Part shown: positions 48,697 through 61,539 of the stretch, one piece after another
Layout: each line of letters opens with the position of its first letter
How positions within the stretch are numbered: position 1 is the first letter of the stretch
Source of the DNA: Liolophura sinensis
Taxonomy: Eukaryota > Mollusca > Polyplacophora > Chitonida > Chitonidae
Assembly (NCBI RefSeq): GCF_032854445.1
Contig: NC_088306.1
Coordinates: forward strand, 438,501-502,500
Reading direction: 5' to 3'
Length of the DNA stretch: 64,000 nucleotides
Made by a program: the position numbers and the translations under genes
Notes under the pieces: generated by a model
The model's input: only the letters and a program-made list of their open reading frames with translations
What the model was told of the DNA's origin: nothing
Database searches by the model: none

Positions 48697-50557
48697 TTGG
48701 AGCTAAGTACCCAGCGTTCGCTCGAAAAAGAGTGAGAGATGTATACAAAACGTATCAAGGTGGCCCATGCGCTTTGTATCCCAGAACCAAAGGCCTGTCA
48801 CAAAACCACAACATATGAGTATATCAAGATATATATATTGGTATAATTATCTTCATCTGACGACCCAAAACACGCGGAAATCGCTCTCACTGATATCACA
48901 ATGCCTGGAAGTGCTAAACCCACCGCGAATTACCGATATATACACAACATGAAATTAAGCACCTGTCACCCGTGTAGGCCAGTCATATTAATTTTCTATG
49001 ATTTACGGAATTATTGTTCCATGTAGGCTTTTTATGAACTCCGAAATACAACGTACAGCAGCATTTTTGTGTGGATGTACGTGTTTTATACACGCACTGT
49101 AGTGTTCGTTTTGAATATAATATAACAACTTTATGTGAAAAAAACGCAAACGAACATACATATTTTTTGCATGTTTCCCTCCATTTCCTATTTTTACAAG
49201 GTTTACAAGTTTCATCGACTGTTAAAAGGTACGAACATAAATTCACCGGAAACTATTAAACTTGTCAAAAGGACAAACTCTTTGCTGTTGTGGGGGAGGA
49301 AGGGCGACAATTAGATCAAATTTCGAGAACATTGAACCACCTAAAACAATTAGTGGCTAAAGTTTTAAAATTAGTCTTGTCAGATGCCGAAGTTGTCTTG
49401 GTGACTACATGCTTGGGGAAACACTGAGTGGAATGCCATGTTTAAACATCTCTTAACCGTTCATTTGATTTTAGCCAATGACCGTTAACCTTGATCAGTT
49501 GTGCGTTCCTCAGTTTCCGGTAATTCCTCTCTTCGGATCTATTTCACGGAAATTGCCGATTGGTTCAACAGATGGGCCAGTCGGGAAGAAAACAAACGAA
49601 CGATGAAGTTAGAAAGGAGAGTTTTATCTCGCTAATCATTATTTCTCACGAGATTTGGAGATTTGGTCAACAAAAAACGATTTCCTCTATCGATAGTGCT
49701 GACTGGTTGGTCCGGTCCAGTCTGTCAGAAGAAAGAATTAAACAGTATTATTTTACACGTCAAGAGCGCACGGCAGGTTCCGTGATTTTACAATGTCAAG
49801 GTTTTCTACCATGGGAAAGTTACTGAAGTGATACAAAGACTTGTTTTATAAATACCCGTTTTTGTCTTGCTTTGAACCCTTTCACATTCCCGGAGTGTTG
49901 ATGTTTTGTTGGCACTGTCCAAATTTCGTTCTCTCAAAGAATTAAATTTATGTATAACATAAAAACAACTGTATTTCTGCATACGGACCTCACAGAACGC
50001 TTGCCTTGCGCCAAAAAAAAGGCTTTAACATTGAGCATCTTTAGCATTTCTTTCCACCTGCCCTTTGCTTAATTTTGAAAATGTCATGATAGTATCCAGA
50101 TTGTGGGGTCTATATTTGTTTCCGTTTCTTTAGAATTAGATTTTATTTCTTGGTTTTCACGGGCATATAAATATATAAGAAGAAACGGCTTGACAATTGA
50201 TAATGGTTCGCCTTGATTACAGAACGGCCTTTTTTGTCTCTGTTTAGAAAAAAATTCTTTGCTTGTCAGTTATTATGTTCATAGTCGTAAGAAGATAAAA
50301 CTTTTGTGACAGTGGTTGTGCTTGGACAAATTGTCAACAGTTGTAATTCTGTGACAGGAACAAAAACGAGTGAAACCAGCTTACCTACAGACCACAAATA
50401 ATTAACCTTATTTTTGAGCACTCAGGGAAAAGACAACTATATTTTTTGCCGTCTTCCCATGATGCCGTGCGAACCACCAGAGGTTTAAAATTAAATACAC
50501 ACAGACAACTGCCTGTATTGCTTAAATAACTAGAGCAATCATTTCCCAAACACATAG

Positions 50558-50880
50558 AGTGAGTGCATGGGGTTTAACCTCGTACTTAACAATTTTTCAG
50601 TCATATGAGGACGAAGGTGTCCTTAGAATGCATTTAATGTGCCTCCTTGTTGTAGGACGGATTTCCACCACTCTTTTATCTAGTGCTGCTTCACTGAGAC
50701 GACTTACCTAAGGTGCCCCTCCCGAGCCATTATACTGATTCGGCTCAACCATTCGTTGCACTACCCCCTTAATGCTGAAAGCCAATCGAGGAAGTTACAA
50801 CTTCTTTTGTAGCCTTAGGTGTGACCCGACCCTGGATTGACCCTGGATCTACTTCGCCCGAAGCGGACGCTCTACAAACG
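50558..50880 (+). mobile_element. family B dispersed repeat, copy 2
   Basis: gtgagtgcatggggtttaac, cgtacttaacaatttttcag, ttatctagtgctgcttcact and aggtgtgacccgaccctgg, colinear with 3848-4190. Confidence 0.75.
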
Positions 50881-52961
50881 GAACTATCGGTGCCGGTCGA
50901 AACAAATAGATTGCTTGGGATATGGCAATGCAATGTTTACTCAAAATGTATATTTCTCATGACTTGCAAGCAAATTAAAATCATAGTCTGTGGGATGGGC
51001 AAAAATTATAATCCTACATAATAATAATTTCAACGTCATCGTAACCAAAAACAAAATGCAGAACCAGTCAAATAATGCGGTGGCGTTTTCCTCAGGTCCT
51101 TACAGACACACACAGACTTATCACGTGATTTATTGATTACGACCGACCGCTTGCCGCCATTAGCAGCATGGCGGTTGTCCCAAGAGTTAACATGACAGAG
51201 TAAATAAATTTAAGGACTCTCGGTTAAAATCGATTGTCGCCGAATTGGATTGGTTTACCAGAATCGATGAGCCTGGAGGCCGCTATAGACTCCCGCGCCT
51301 TCAGGCTTAACAACCGTCTGGTGTTTCATAACACGACGGCAATGTTCCCACCCGATAAACCCTGCGTAGAATTATATAAAATATTAACCTGCTGCAAAAC
51401 TGAACGTCAAAGTTGATAGGTATCAAAATTCAAGACTTTATAATAAAAAAGGAGGAATGGCACAGGCATAAATAGGTCCTTATGGTGCGAAGAGATTATC
51501 TTTTTTTTTTTAACTTTTGGGCTCGATAAAAGGCTGTCTAAATGCCGTAATCTGTTTGCACTGGCCAACTTTTTACTTTTTGTGACAATGTTCTACAAAA
51601 GTAGTGATACTTCACGTATAAAAAGACGTCAGATTCCCAGTACTCCTGAGAAGATGCACCGCGAAAACTTTAACATCTGCTTAATTTCAATTTTACTTCC
51701 GACAGACTTTGCTGGCGGTCACAATCCATTATTACCCTTTCTTTATGTTAACGTTTAATCAGGTGAGCCATTTCAGTGACGGGCATCACCCATAGGAGTG
51801 AATGTGTCATAGACGTAGTATGGCCAGCAAAACAATGCTCGATTGTAGAATTTTTAACTAGATACAATTTGCTGTCAAACGTGTTTTATTCATTTTTAGC
51901 TCTGAAGCTACAAAATCATCATAACAATACATTGAGACAATTAACAACTTTTTAAAAAGAATATATAAATCAAGTTTTATCAGAATTATGCTGTTGTAAA
52001 TTTACCTCTGCAAGGTTTATGAGCAATGTGCTATACGTAATCTGGATGTTTGGAAGATGAAAATGACCATACTGGTTCTAGCCTCTTCCTCACCCGCAAT
52101 TCGCCAAACTGCTTCTCTTGAGTTCTCCACACACGACCCACACACCATGCCAAAATGCCAAAGTGTCGGAGGTCTGAGATCTAGTTGTCCTTGCGGAGTC
52201 CTGTAGTTTGGTTACAGGTGTGCGCTATCGACTTTACTGGTAGTCCGAAAATTACTCCATACCCTATAATTTCACGGCACTATAACCGCGGGCTGTGTCA
52301 GTTACTTGAGTCTCGATCCCATATGCCAGGTTGAGCCCTCCATTTCGCTCCGCCCATTACTTGGTTACCTTTAAAACCATAATCGCCGCAAAGGGCTCGG
52401 AACAGAGCCTGGTATGAATGGGTAAAAACGAGAATCACAGGTGCTTGTGTCACGTGATGAGAGTAAATTGTTGCGGAATGTATTGAGGGGTCATTGTGTT
52501 GTAATTTATTACATTTTACTGCATGCTATAGATGCAATGTTTCAATCGTGGGTGTTTCGCGGTGGAGACGTTCTTCTTAATGGCCACGTCACCTGCTTTC
52601 GATGGGGAGTACACTGCGCCTAACACTGGGCGTTACAAAGTGGTTATAGGCTATCGAAATATACTATCTGATAAGCTGAACTACAGACTAAAATATTGCA
52701 CAAGTATTTGTGGCAATGTTTAAACATGAGAGGACAGGCATTACCCAACATTGTGTTACCAAGTGACACCAGGGTATCACCAAACAGTGGTCGACCATTT
52801 TCTTTTTAACACACTCTATTTACAATACTTTTAAATTATGAAACTTAATTTGTTTTCTTTTTTTGTCATATACAAACAAGTAACACTTTAAAGTATATAC
52901 CTTTAGCTAAGCTTTATGAAGTGATGACTTTCTATATTTATGGCTTAATCACAACAACATT

Positions 52962-52963
<2 letters not shown>

Positions 52964-53040
<77 letters not shown>
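52964..53040. repeat. (TA)n microsatellite
   Basis: About 38 TA units with one G near the end, 450 bp before the zinc-finger exon. Confidence 0.95.
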
Positions 53041-53041
<1 letters not shown>

Positions 53042-53569
53042 TAATGTAAATCTTGAAGTCAAGCTTACAGTAAGTACTGTCACAACGGTGAAGGGCAACA
53101 ACATTGACAATTTCACTAGAAAACCTCCTGCGTCTTTCACACGTTTGTCCTATATGTATTGACAACGATGTTATTCGGGTGTTTTATTAATATTGATTGA
53201 GGTTTTAATCAAACTTTTGCAAAACTGACACACAGTGGTTTTTATCTAGTTTATTTGTCAATGTTAAAGTCATAATTCACTGGACTTAAATGAGTTTCTC
53301 ATCAAACTTTTGCCAAAATTCCGGATACAGTTTTATCCGTTTATTTGTCAATTCAAATTTGTTGCTAAAAGCAGTTATGCGGGTTAGAAAAGGTGTGAAT
53401 TGCCTATAAAATATAAATGATTTGTAAACATCTTTAAGCTGATACAAAACTTTTATGTTGGCAAAGTAGGTGGTTATTTGAGCGTTTTTTGTTAACAGAT
53501 GTGCTTTTCACGTTTTGTAGGGGTCCAAACGGTATTGATTTGCTCCCCTATTTGCATACCTCCTGGAAG

Positions 53570-54467
53570 AAGTTCAACAAATGATGACCCGGGAGGCAAA
53601 TTGACTGATGTAGATTGCTGGGAGAAAGTGCAAGCGTCCCAGAGTCCAGGGGAGTTACAAGTTCCGGTGCCAATCAACCCAGTCTCTGCTTTTCCTACCA
53701 AGATGCAGGAACTCTCCTACCGTCGTCAGTATCCGGCATTGTTTCGCCCCGAACTGGCTATGTGGCCTCCGCAGATGTTGACGGCTCACAGCGGAGTAGG
53801 ACTGTCTGAGTTGAACCTGTTCAGACGGGAGTCTGTGATTGGTCGTCATGCGCCACATCCTGCCATCATTTCCGGTCTCGTGCCACGCTCGCCCATCGTC
53901 CCGGCGCCTTATCCTCATTGGGATCTACGGTTTGCCCCTCAAAATGGCTGTGGTCGTAAAGTGTTCCGGTGTCCACAATGTCGCTATTTGACAGACCGAA
54001 GGAACAATTTGAAACGCCATGTGTTGACAATGCATCAAACGTGCTCGAAACTTTTAGAATGTTGTGGGGTTTTCTTCAACACGAAGGCTTCGTTACGAGA
54101 ACACGCCATGATCTTTCACTATAATGGTTACACCTGTCACTTCTGTGGACGACGGTTCTGTAGGAAAGCCTTGCTAAAGCGCCACCTATCGGTGCATAGT
54201 GGCCAAAAAGACTTCACGTGCGCCGTTTGTGACTATGCCACCAGTCATAAAAGTAACTTAGAACGACATAGAAAAGTCCACTTACGACAGGGCGGTGAGG
54301 ACGATGATGACGTTTTGAGTGACAGTTGCGAACACGATCACGTGGGAAATACGTCACACGATGACTTACATAGCCACGGCAGCGCCATCAGCTCACCAGA
54401 TGACAACCACGACGACACATCTGATGAAGATTCGGACTGCGACGTCATCAATGTGCACTCCGATTAA
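53570..54467 (+). CDS. C2H2 zinc-finger protein, 3' coding exon
   Basis: Predicted nuclear DNA-binding protein. The open frame extends back to 53499 (322 codons, used for numbering). Residues 25-150 are proline-rich and look disordered. Finger 1 (156-179) is C158, C161, H174, H179. Finger 2 (about 182-207) is atypical, with C188-C189 adjacent before H202, H207. Finger 3 (211-233) has C213, C216, H229, H233. Finger 4 (239-261) has C241, C244, H257, H261. The linker SGQKD between 3 and 4 resembles TGEKP. Residues 266-322 are acidic (Asp/Glu/His/Ser) and end INVHSD. TAA is at 54465-54467. Three acceptors are possible: 53498, 53520 and the NAGNAG at 53569/53572. Only the last is in phase with the candidate exon at 30743-30795. 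I cannot name the orthologue. Confidence 0.85.
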
Positions 54468-55400
54468 ACTTAAGAGCTGAAGACACTTAGCAGTCGGTTT
54501 GTCCACCCAAGGAATCACACAACTGGAATCTTATATTTCAACAAAATCAAAGTGTTGTGCATTTAAAAAAAAAACAATTGTGCTTATTTCGCCAGTGCTT
54601 TTACATGTGTGTGGAAATGCGAGAATTTTTGCCAAGCGAAAAGTATACATGGTTACAGTTACGGTTAATTAAGTGGGTTTTAAAATGAGTAATTATATGT
54701 TATAATTGTCCTGCCTATCACCAAAAATGCCCAACATTACATTTTAATCTCTGAATTTGTCTTAAATTTTCATTATAAACTACAATGTATCTGGAAAATT
54801 TACAGAAATGGTTAACTATGAGCTTTTGTCATTTTAAGCCAAGATCTTGACACAATTATAAAAGGCGTGCTCAGATGGGGTATTCATATAAACAAAGGTA
54901 CAATATATTCACGGGAGGAAGAAAACATAGAAATCAGCAGCGCACAGGAATTTCCAGTTTCTACCTCAGCCTAAACTTTGCTAGAAATTAAAAAATGTGT
55001 CTTCCATGTATAACACTGACTTAAAACAAAGGAGTACTTTGACAGAAATGGTGAATATTCATTAGGCTGTCATCCAGTCAATCTGTCCCAGTTTTTTAGG
55101 CGAAAATCAATTTTGGTTATATATAGCACATATCATGTATGACGACAAACTTTTCTAATATCGGTGGTCGGCCCAATCCCCGTGTCTACACCGTCCCATA
55201 TGAGCTGTAGAGTTGGCGGTACATTATCATAATTACTGAAACATATCAATTTAACGCTGACATTGTTATAATTTATGGCCAACATGATACCGTATCAAAA
55301 AGCATACTGGTGTGTACAAGATATGTAGCTCCTATTTATTGTGTGAAAGGTATCGTCAAGAACCTGCACTATAGTGTTCCAAATAAATGATCTCGTGAAA
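54468..55400 (+). other. 3' UTR of the zinc-finger gene
   Basis: No ORF or repeat, AT-rich. It ends in AATAAA at 55382-55387 followed by a GT-rich stretch (about 55403-55435), the usual arrangement for cleavage and polyadenylation. This gives a 3' UTR of about 0.93 kb. An earlier ATTAAA near 54986 is a weaker alternative. Confidence 0.5.
55382..55387 (+). terminator. poly(A) signal of the zinc-finger gene
   Basis: AATAAA with downstream tatttatgtgttatttttat as GU-rich element. Confidence 0.5.
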
Positions 55401-55569
55401 TAATCTATTTATGTGTTATTTTTATGTTTATTTTAAACAAGAAGGCGTCATGCCAACTTTGTGAGTCTTATAAAGATAGCTTATTTTGGTGTCTGCAGCG
55501 GATGGCTTTCGTCTAAACGAATTGTTGACAGAGTATTATATATATTTACGCATTGAGGATAATGGATCA

Positions 55570-57072
55570 TGGAGTGTTACCCAGGGCCTTACTGCTCGTG
55601 GAGCCTTGATACGGTACCCTGGTTGTCACTGCCTGTGGAGCCTTGAAATGGTACACCGGTTGTCACTGCTTCTGGGACCTTGAAACGGTACCCCCACTGT
55701 CACTGCTTGTGGAGCCTTAAAATGGTACCCCGGCTCTCACTGCTTGTGGAGCCTTGAAATGGTACCCCGGCTGTCACTGCTTGTGGAGCCTTGAAATGGT
55801 AGCCGACTGTCACTGTTAGTGGAGCCGTAAAAAAGGTACCCCGGTTCACACTGCCTGTTGAGCCTTGAAAAGTTAGCCGACTGTCACTGCTTGTGGAGCC
55901 TTGAAATGGTACCCCGGCTCTCACTGCTCGTGGAATCTTGAAATGGTACCCCGGCTCTCACTGCTTGTGGAGCCTTGAAATGTTACCCTGACTCTCACTG
56001 CTTATGGAGCCTTGAAATGTTACCCCGGCTCTCACTGCTTGTGGAGCCTTGAAATGTTAGCCGACTGTCACTGCTTGGGGAGCCTTGAAATGTTAGCCGA
56101 CTGTCACTGCTTGTGGAGCCTTGAAATGTTACCCCGGCTGTCACTCCTTGTGGAGCCTTGAAATTTTAGCCGACTGTCACTCCTTGTGGAGCCTTGAAAT
56201 GTTACCCCCACTGTCACTGCTTGTGGAGCCTTGAAATGTTACCCCGGCTGTCACTGCTTGTGGAGCCTTGAAATGTTAGCCGACTGTCACTCCTTGTGGA
56301 GCCTTGAAATGGTACCCCGGCTCTCACTGCTTGTAGAGCCTTGAAATGGTACCCCGGCTCTCACTGCTTGTGGAGTCTCGAAATGTTACCCTGACTCTCA
56401 CTGCTTGTGGGGCCTTGAATTGGTACGCGGCAATTCTCACTTCTTGTGGAGCCTTGAAATGGTACCGCAGATGTCACTGCTTGTGGAGCCTTGAAATGGT
56501 ACCGAAGCTGCCACTATTTGTGGAGCCTTGAAATGTTACCCCGGCTGTCACTGCTTGTGGAGCCTTGAAATAGTATCCCGGCTCTTACTGATTGTGGAGC
56601 CTTGAAATGGTACCCCGGCTCTCACTGCTTGTGGAGCCTCGAAATGTTATCCTGACTCTCACTGCTTGTGGGGTCTTGAATTGGTACGCGGCAATTCTCA
56701 CTTCTTGTGGAGTGTGGTACCGCAGCTGTCACTGCTTGTGGAGCCTTGAAATGGTACGCGGCAGTTCTCACTGCCTGTGGAGCCTTGAAATGGTACGCGG
56801 CAGTTTTCACTGCCTGTGGAGCCTTGAAATGGTACCCTGGTTCTCACTGTACCCCGACTGTCACTGCTAGTAGAGCCTTGAAATGGTGCGCGCCAGTTCT
56901 CACTGCCTGTGGAGCCTTCAAATGGTACCCTGGTTCTCACTGCTTGTGGAACCTTGAAATGTTACCCCAGCTCTCACTGCTTATTGGACCTTGAAATGGT
57001 ACTCCGACTGTCACTGCTAGTAGAGCCTTGAAATGGTGCGCGGCAGTTCTCACTGCTTGTGGAGCCATGAAT
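55570..57072. repeat. 37-bp minisatellite, about 40 copies
   Basis: The unit is about 37 bp, with the recognisable word ggagccttgaaatggtaccc followed by cggctctcactgcttgt. Variants include gttagccgactg and a 39-bp ggtacgcggcagttctcac form that dominates the right end, so the array has domains. Long frames on both strands are repeat artefacts. It starts about 170 bp after the predicted end of the zinc-finger transcript. Confidence 0.95.
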
Positions 57073-57694
57073 TAGTGACCAAGTGGTCCACAACACTCGT
57101 ATGGCCGTTGCGCATCCTATAGTTCACTGAAGACCTTTTGTCTTCCACCAATGTGGTGTGTGAAAATATTCGTCAGTAACTTGCCCAAGGGTTTATCCCT
57201 GGCAATCGGGTTTTCTCCAACCCGGAAACATTTTGAATATATAACTTTACATAAGAAGGAAATAATGAAACGTGTTTATGCGTGTTTATTTCGACACATG
57301 AATGCTGAGCAATGGCGGAGTAATTAGAATATTTGTCTCTTTAACAGGAAAAAGGCAACAAAAATATAAGATCAGTCTCATCATTGTCATCGTCATTGTC
57401 AATGAAAACTGCATCTAATAAACTTTCTTGGGCAGAATTAAATACGTTTTAATATTGAATTTTTTTCATCATTATGTTAGTCAATGACGTCACAGGGTTT
57501 GTTTTTTTCCCTTCACATTAGGTTATCGAAAGGCTTATGAATTACGTTTTGTAACATGTACGACAACAATATAAAACACCTGTTGAACATGTGGTGTGTG
57601 GTTTAGGGTAAAAACAAAAATTATGACGTCATCGTCAGCACAACACTATTACTACCGGTTAAGCATTAACACGAAGAGTTAAAACAAAGATTTA

Positions 57695-57782
57695 ATTTAT
57701 TGATTTATTTATTTGATTGGTGTTTTACGCCGTAGTCAAGAATATTTCACTTATACGACAGCGGCCAGCAATATGGTGGGAG
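57695..57782 (-). mobile_element. family A SINE tail, antisense
   Basis: tttatttgattggtgtttta, cgccgtagtcaagaatattt, cacttatacgacagcggcca and gcaatatggtgggagg. Confidence 0.8.
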
Positions 57783-57794
57783 GAAGATTTAATT

Positions 57795-57990
57795 GAGGTA
57801 GATTGACAAGAAACCCTATTTCTTCGGTTACGTGTTGACCATTGAGATAGATTGACAAGAGACCCTATTTCGTCTTTTACGTGTTGACCATTGAGGTAGA
57901 TTGACAAGAGACCCTATTTCTTCGGTTACGTGTTGACCATTGAGGTAGATTGACAAGAGACCCTATTTCGTCGGTTACGTGTTGACCAAT
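57795..57990 (-). repeat. 49-bp tandem array made from family D sequence
   Basis: Four 49-bp units starting gaggtagattgacaagagac at 57795, 57844, 57893 and 57942. The unit matches the middle of the minus-strand family D copies (gaggtaaattgacaagagg...ttacgtg...ccatttg), so the array arose by amplification inside a family D element. It abuts a family A tail. Confidence 0.8.
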
Positions 57991-58289
57991 TGCCTGTTCT
58001 GGTTTTACTTATCATGCTGTGGCCGTTTGTACTAGTAATTAGAAATCCCAGCACTTTCGGACCTGAATAGGACGTTTGAACGGACAAACAAGAATATTAC
58101 TATATTATTTCAAATATTTAAAGAACACACTAAAACACAAGGCGATTTAGGCCTATGCTAAAACATTGCACACTGTAGCGATAAGATTCTAAGATTTCGA
58201 CTTAAAAAGATGCTTTGGTGAACCCTGTGTGTATGTTCGATTCTCCTTCCCGGGGGTGAATCTATCAGGGTGATATATAAGCGCCATCT

Positions 58290-58365
58290 ACCTTAGTCTA
58301 GAGGCAGAAGCGTTGACTCCAACACCAGCAATCGCTGGTTCAAATCACCAGCTGGCTAGCTTCGT
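58290..58365 (+). mobile_element. tRNA-like SINE head
   Basis: cttagtctagaggcagaagc resembles an A-box arm, and gctggttcaaatcaccag a B-box. It is followed directly by the family C copy, so both may be one composite element. Confidence 0.45.
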
Positions 58366-58494
58366 CACATATAGACATACTAAAAATCACCGCCTAAGTG
58401 ACCTAACGGTTTAAAAGGTGGGCACACCTGGGATCAAACCCGAGTCGGACTTTTGGTATTTGTTGCTGGCTCGTTTAATTTGGCGCTCAAATTG

Positions 58495-58735
58495 GGAGGT
58501 TACAGCAAGGAGACAAGACTGGCTGGCCCAGTGTCAGTATAATGACATTGGGTGGGTAGTGATGTCTGGTGTCATTGGCATGATACTTCAGTGGCGGCAG
58601 CACATTCGCGTTATGCACTCGCCCTGCCACAAGAAGACACAGGATATGTAAACACATCTAATGATTCCTTGTCGTCATATGACTGAAAAGTAGCTAAGTA
58701 CGACGTTAAAGTCCATTCATACATGTACATACACA
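58495..58735 (+). mobile_element. family C dispersed repeat, copy 2, with tail
   Basis: gactggctggcccagtgtca, gatgtctggtgtcattggca and ctcgccctgccacaagaag match 11820-11985 (-). The tail tcgtcatatgactgaaaag then gtacgacgttaaag is retained. The tail is the same word that begins family B in antisense, so families B and C share an end. Confidence 0.7.
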
Positions 58736-58967
58736 TAATGAGATAGCCAAACTGTGCTAATGTATCACAAGCCAGGAACCGTTGATGTATCGACAGTTTG
58801 TAACTTGTTCTATAAAGACAGGGTGGATGAGGTGCTGGTCATGGCTAAGTGGACACAGATGCTTGTCCTTCCATGGATGTATGACAATAGCTGTTGGATT
58901 AATCCAGCCCTAAATGAACAAGGAATCCTAGATGTCACCTGGCAGTCCCAGACTCGGACAGTTAAAG

Positions 58968-59165
58968 CCCTGGCTCGCTGCGACTATCAAGCCGCAGACC
59001 AGTGAGTTCGCGTGTTCAAATCCAGCTCTTGTCATCTTAAATAAAAACTTTTGCCAGGTAGCTGACGACAGTCGGTGGTTTGCTGCAGGCGCTGCGGTAT
59101 CCCGTGTTCATAAAGATGACCACGGCGATATGAGTGAAACACTCTTGACCACATGGCGGTAATCT
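58968..59165 (+). mobile_element. tRNA-derived SINE
   Basis: B-box gttcgcgtgttcaaatccag, then gccaggtagctgacgacagt, cggtggtttgctgcaggc and a worn tail atgagtgaaacactcttgac. Confidence 0.7.
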
Positions 59166-59299
59166 ATTAATCATCGTATGCCCCCTTCTCATTGTTCTCG
59201 GCAGTAATGTCTGGTCGACATCGCTATTAAGGCTATTTAACTTGTCTATTTATACAGGAAGTTCGTTAGCGATCCTTTGCATGCCGTCTAGTAGTACCT

Positions 59300-59408
59300 G
59301 AAACGGTCTGCCAGCAAACTGCGACGGTTTCCTCACACCATAAAGCTGGCTTCCGCCGTGTAAGCGAAATATTCTTGCCTGCGACGTAAAACACCAATCA
59401 AATAAACG
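59300..59408 (+). mobile_element. family A SINE body and tail
   Basis: cagcaaactgcgacggtttc, accataaagctggcttccgc, cgtgtaagcgaaatattctt and gcgacgtaaaacaccaatca. Confidence 0.75.
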
Positions 59409-61539
59409 GAATTATCCCACAATTAGCTTGTGTCAGTGATATAACATATTCCATTCCTTATAACCCGAATATAAACAATATATAAATAACCCGAAATTCG
59501 GATTGATCACCAGCATCATCTAATGAAAAAGTATAATTGCATACCGGACTACTTCCATTGTTTGTCTCCGTCGTAAATTGCAATCAAATATATAAATCTG
59601 TGGTGTTTTGACGTAAAAAAGAAAAGCCAGGCTAGCGATCACTTAATACACCGTGACAGCGGTTTTTTGGTACCAAAACGATTAAAATTTTGGACATTAA
59701 ATAGGCATAAAATTTGTCTTCATGAAATCTCAAAAATGGCAAAGGTTGGTGAAAGGAAATGAAGCGCTTGACGCTGTACTCCTAAACCAAGGTACCGGTA
59801 CTCACAAACACAAGTTCAACCGTCAACGACAGAAGCATGCCTCGGTATCAGATTTTCTCAAAATTAAACAGCCACAAATTTACCGCTTTACACCAAAGAG
59901 TTGTGTTTTGTGTATGAACTGGTCTGAAACTGATGTACCTCAAGATTATTTTCAGATCTAGTCCATTTTAGTTGACACATTGAACACGATAATTGGTCCA
60001 AATCTGACCTTTTGATTCAGCATCACCCCTGAAATCACAGGGAAAGTCCAAAACAGAACCAAAATCACGCCCTTTGAAACATGGTAGACACTATTTTGTT
60101 GCTCCGAGTTCCATGATGGTTAGTGAGACCGGCAAATAAGTTTTGAGGCGAATTGTCTGCGTTAAAAGCGTGAATTTGAATATTTTGTTCATTATGATTT
60201 TCGAATTCACCGCTTTTCGCACCCTGCAAGTCATCGCATGACGTCAATCTATCAACCACCTAAAGCCGTTCAAAATAAATGAGGGTATAAATACGATATG
60301 CAGTTCGTGACCCAATATATACAATTGATTAAACTTGTGAGGTAATTTTCCTTTGTTCCTCGCCAAAGGCTCGGAACAAATGAAAATGAAACCACTTCTT
60401 TAATAAAATTGATATAATGGGCCTCTCATTGAATCCCCTCTATAAATAAACATGCCTTCTAAACTCTGTGTGCCAATCGTGGGGAAGTTTGTGAGCCACT
60501 TGCCAACGTCCAGTGGATTATTCTGGCGTTCTGGTTTCCTCATTCCCTGACGGCAGTCGTATAAGTGAACAGTTCTCGAGTAGCGATTCAGGTAAATAAG
60601 TAAACCACCATGCTTGTAGTTAGGCCGAAAGGCAACCCATGTCCTTGTCGCGTGTTTCGTTGATCTGTAAATCAGTATCTCGTCGGTCTGCCTGGGTCGA
60701 CTTTATCAAAAGTCCAATTAAATTTGCTTTTAAAGAAATAACTTTCTAGCAATGCTTGTACTCGTGATTGCTTTAGGCTGATTGGATCGTTTTTCATGTG
60801 TGGTGAATGAAATACAAGTTGAAGGTTTATAAGGTTTTATAAAGTCAGCTTTCGTTATATCCAAAACCTTCACCTGAAAAGTTCTCAACATTTGTCTTCA
60901 TCGGATGTCATCTCAAATATGTTTTCTTTTGTGAATGTACAACATCATTCATTTCTGTTCGTGGCCTAGCAGTCCGTTTTCGTTCCGCTTGTCTGATTGC
61001 GTTTTTGCAAATGGCCGCCTGCCTCCGGCTAAGTATCACAACACGTTTGGGGCGCAGACAAAAAAAAACACACAGATTAAATCATACACTCGTCAATGCG
61101 TTACATCTCGACGGCGCAAGACTGAAAACCATTCATATTTACTCAGCATGTCTGGAAACTAATTTATTTTGACAAGCAAGACTAACACTGTCTTAATACT
61201 GTCCTACATAAGCATAATTCGCGAGACATTGCCTCGCAGCCCAGGCGACCAGTCAAAGGTCAAATACATTTGTCCTAATGACGTAAAATTTCATGACGTC
61301 AGCGTGATTTGAAGACTGCAGACGGAAGATAATGCGCCTGTCTAATTTGTCCTACATTCCACAAATAAGGAAGTGTTTACAGTAAATGTGTACATTTTAA
61401 TGCATCATTTTTCTTTTCTTTTCACCGAAAAGATATGTTGTACGCAGTTTACATGAGCACTGGCAAGATACAAAATAGATATATGTCGTGTAATATTTTC
61501 CTACCAGCTTTGAAGTTTCGAAGAAATTTTACAACATAT

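Noticed and set aside
53499-53569. Using the ATG at 53499 as the definite start of the zinc-finger protein
   Set aside because: It sits directly at an intron-like acceptor and the first 23 residues overlap two more acceptor-like sites; kept only as an alternative.
55700-56994. Open frames of 60-95 codons on both strands
   Set aside because: They lie wholly within the 37-bp minisatellite and repeat its unit in translation; no start context or splice sites.
59722-59961. Plus-strand frame of 79 codons starting MKSQKWQRL
   Set aside because: Plausible composition but weak Kozak context, no promoter and no splice partners; could be chance.
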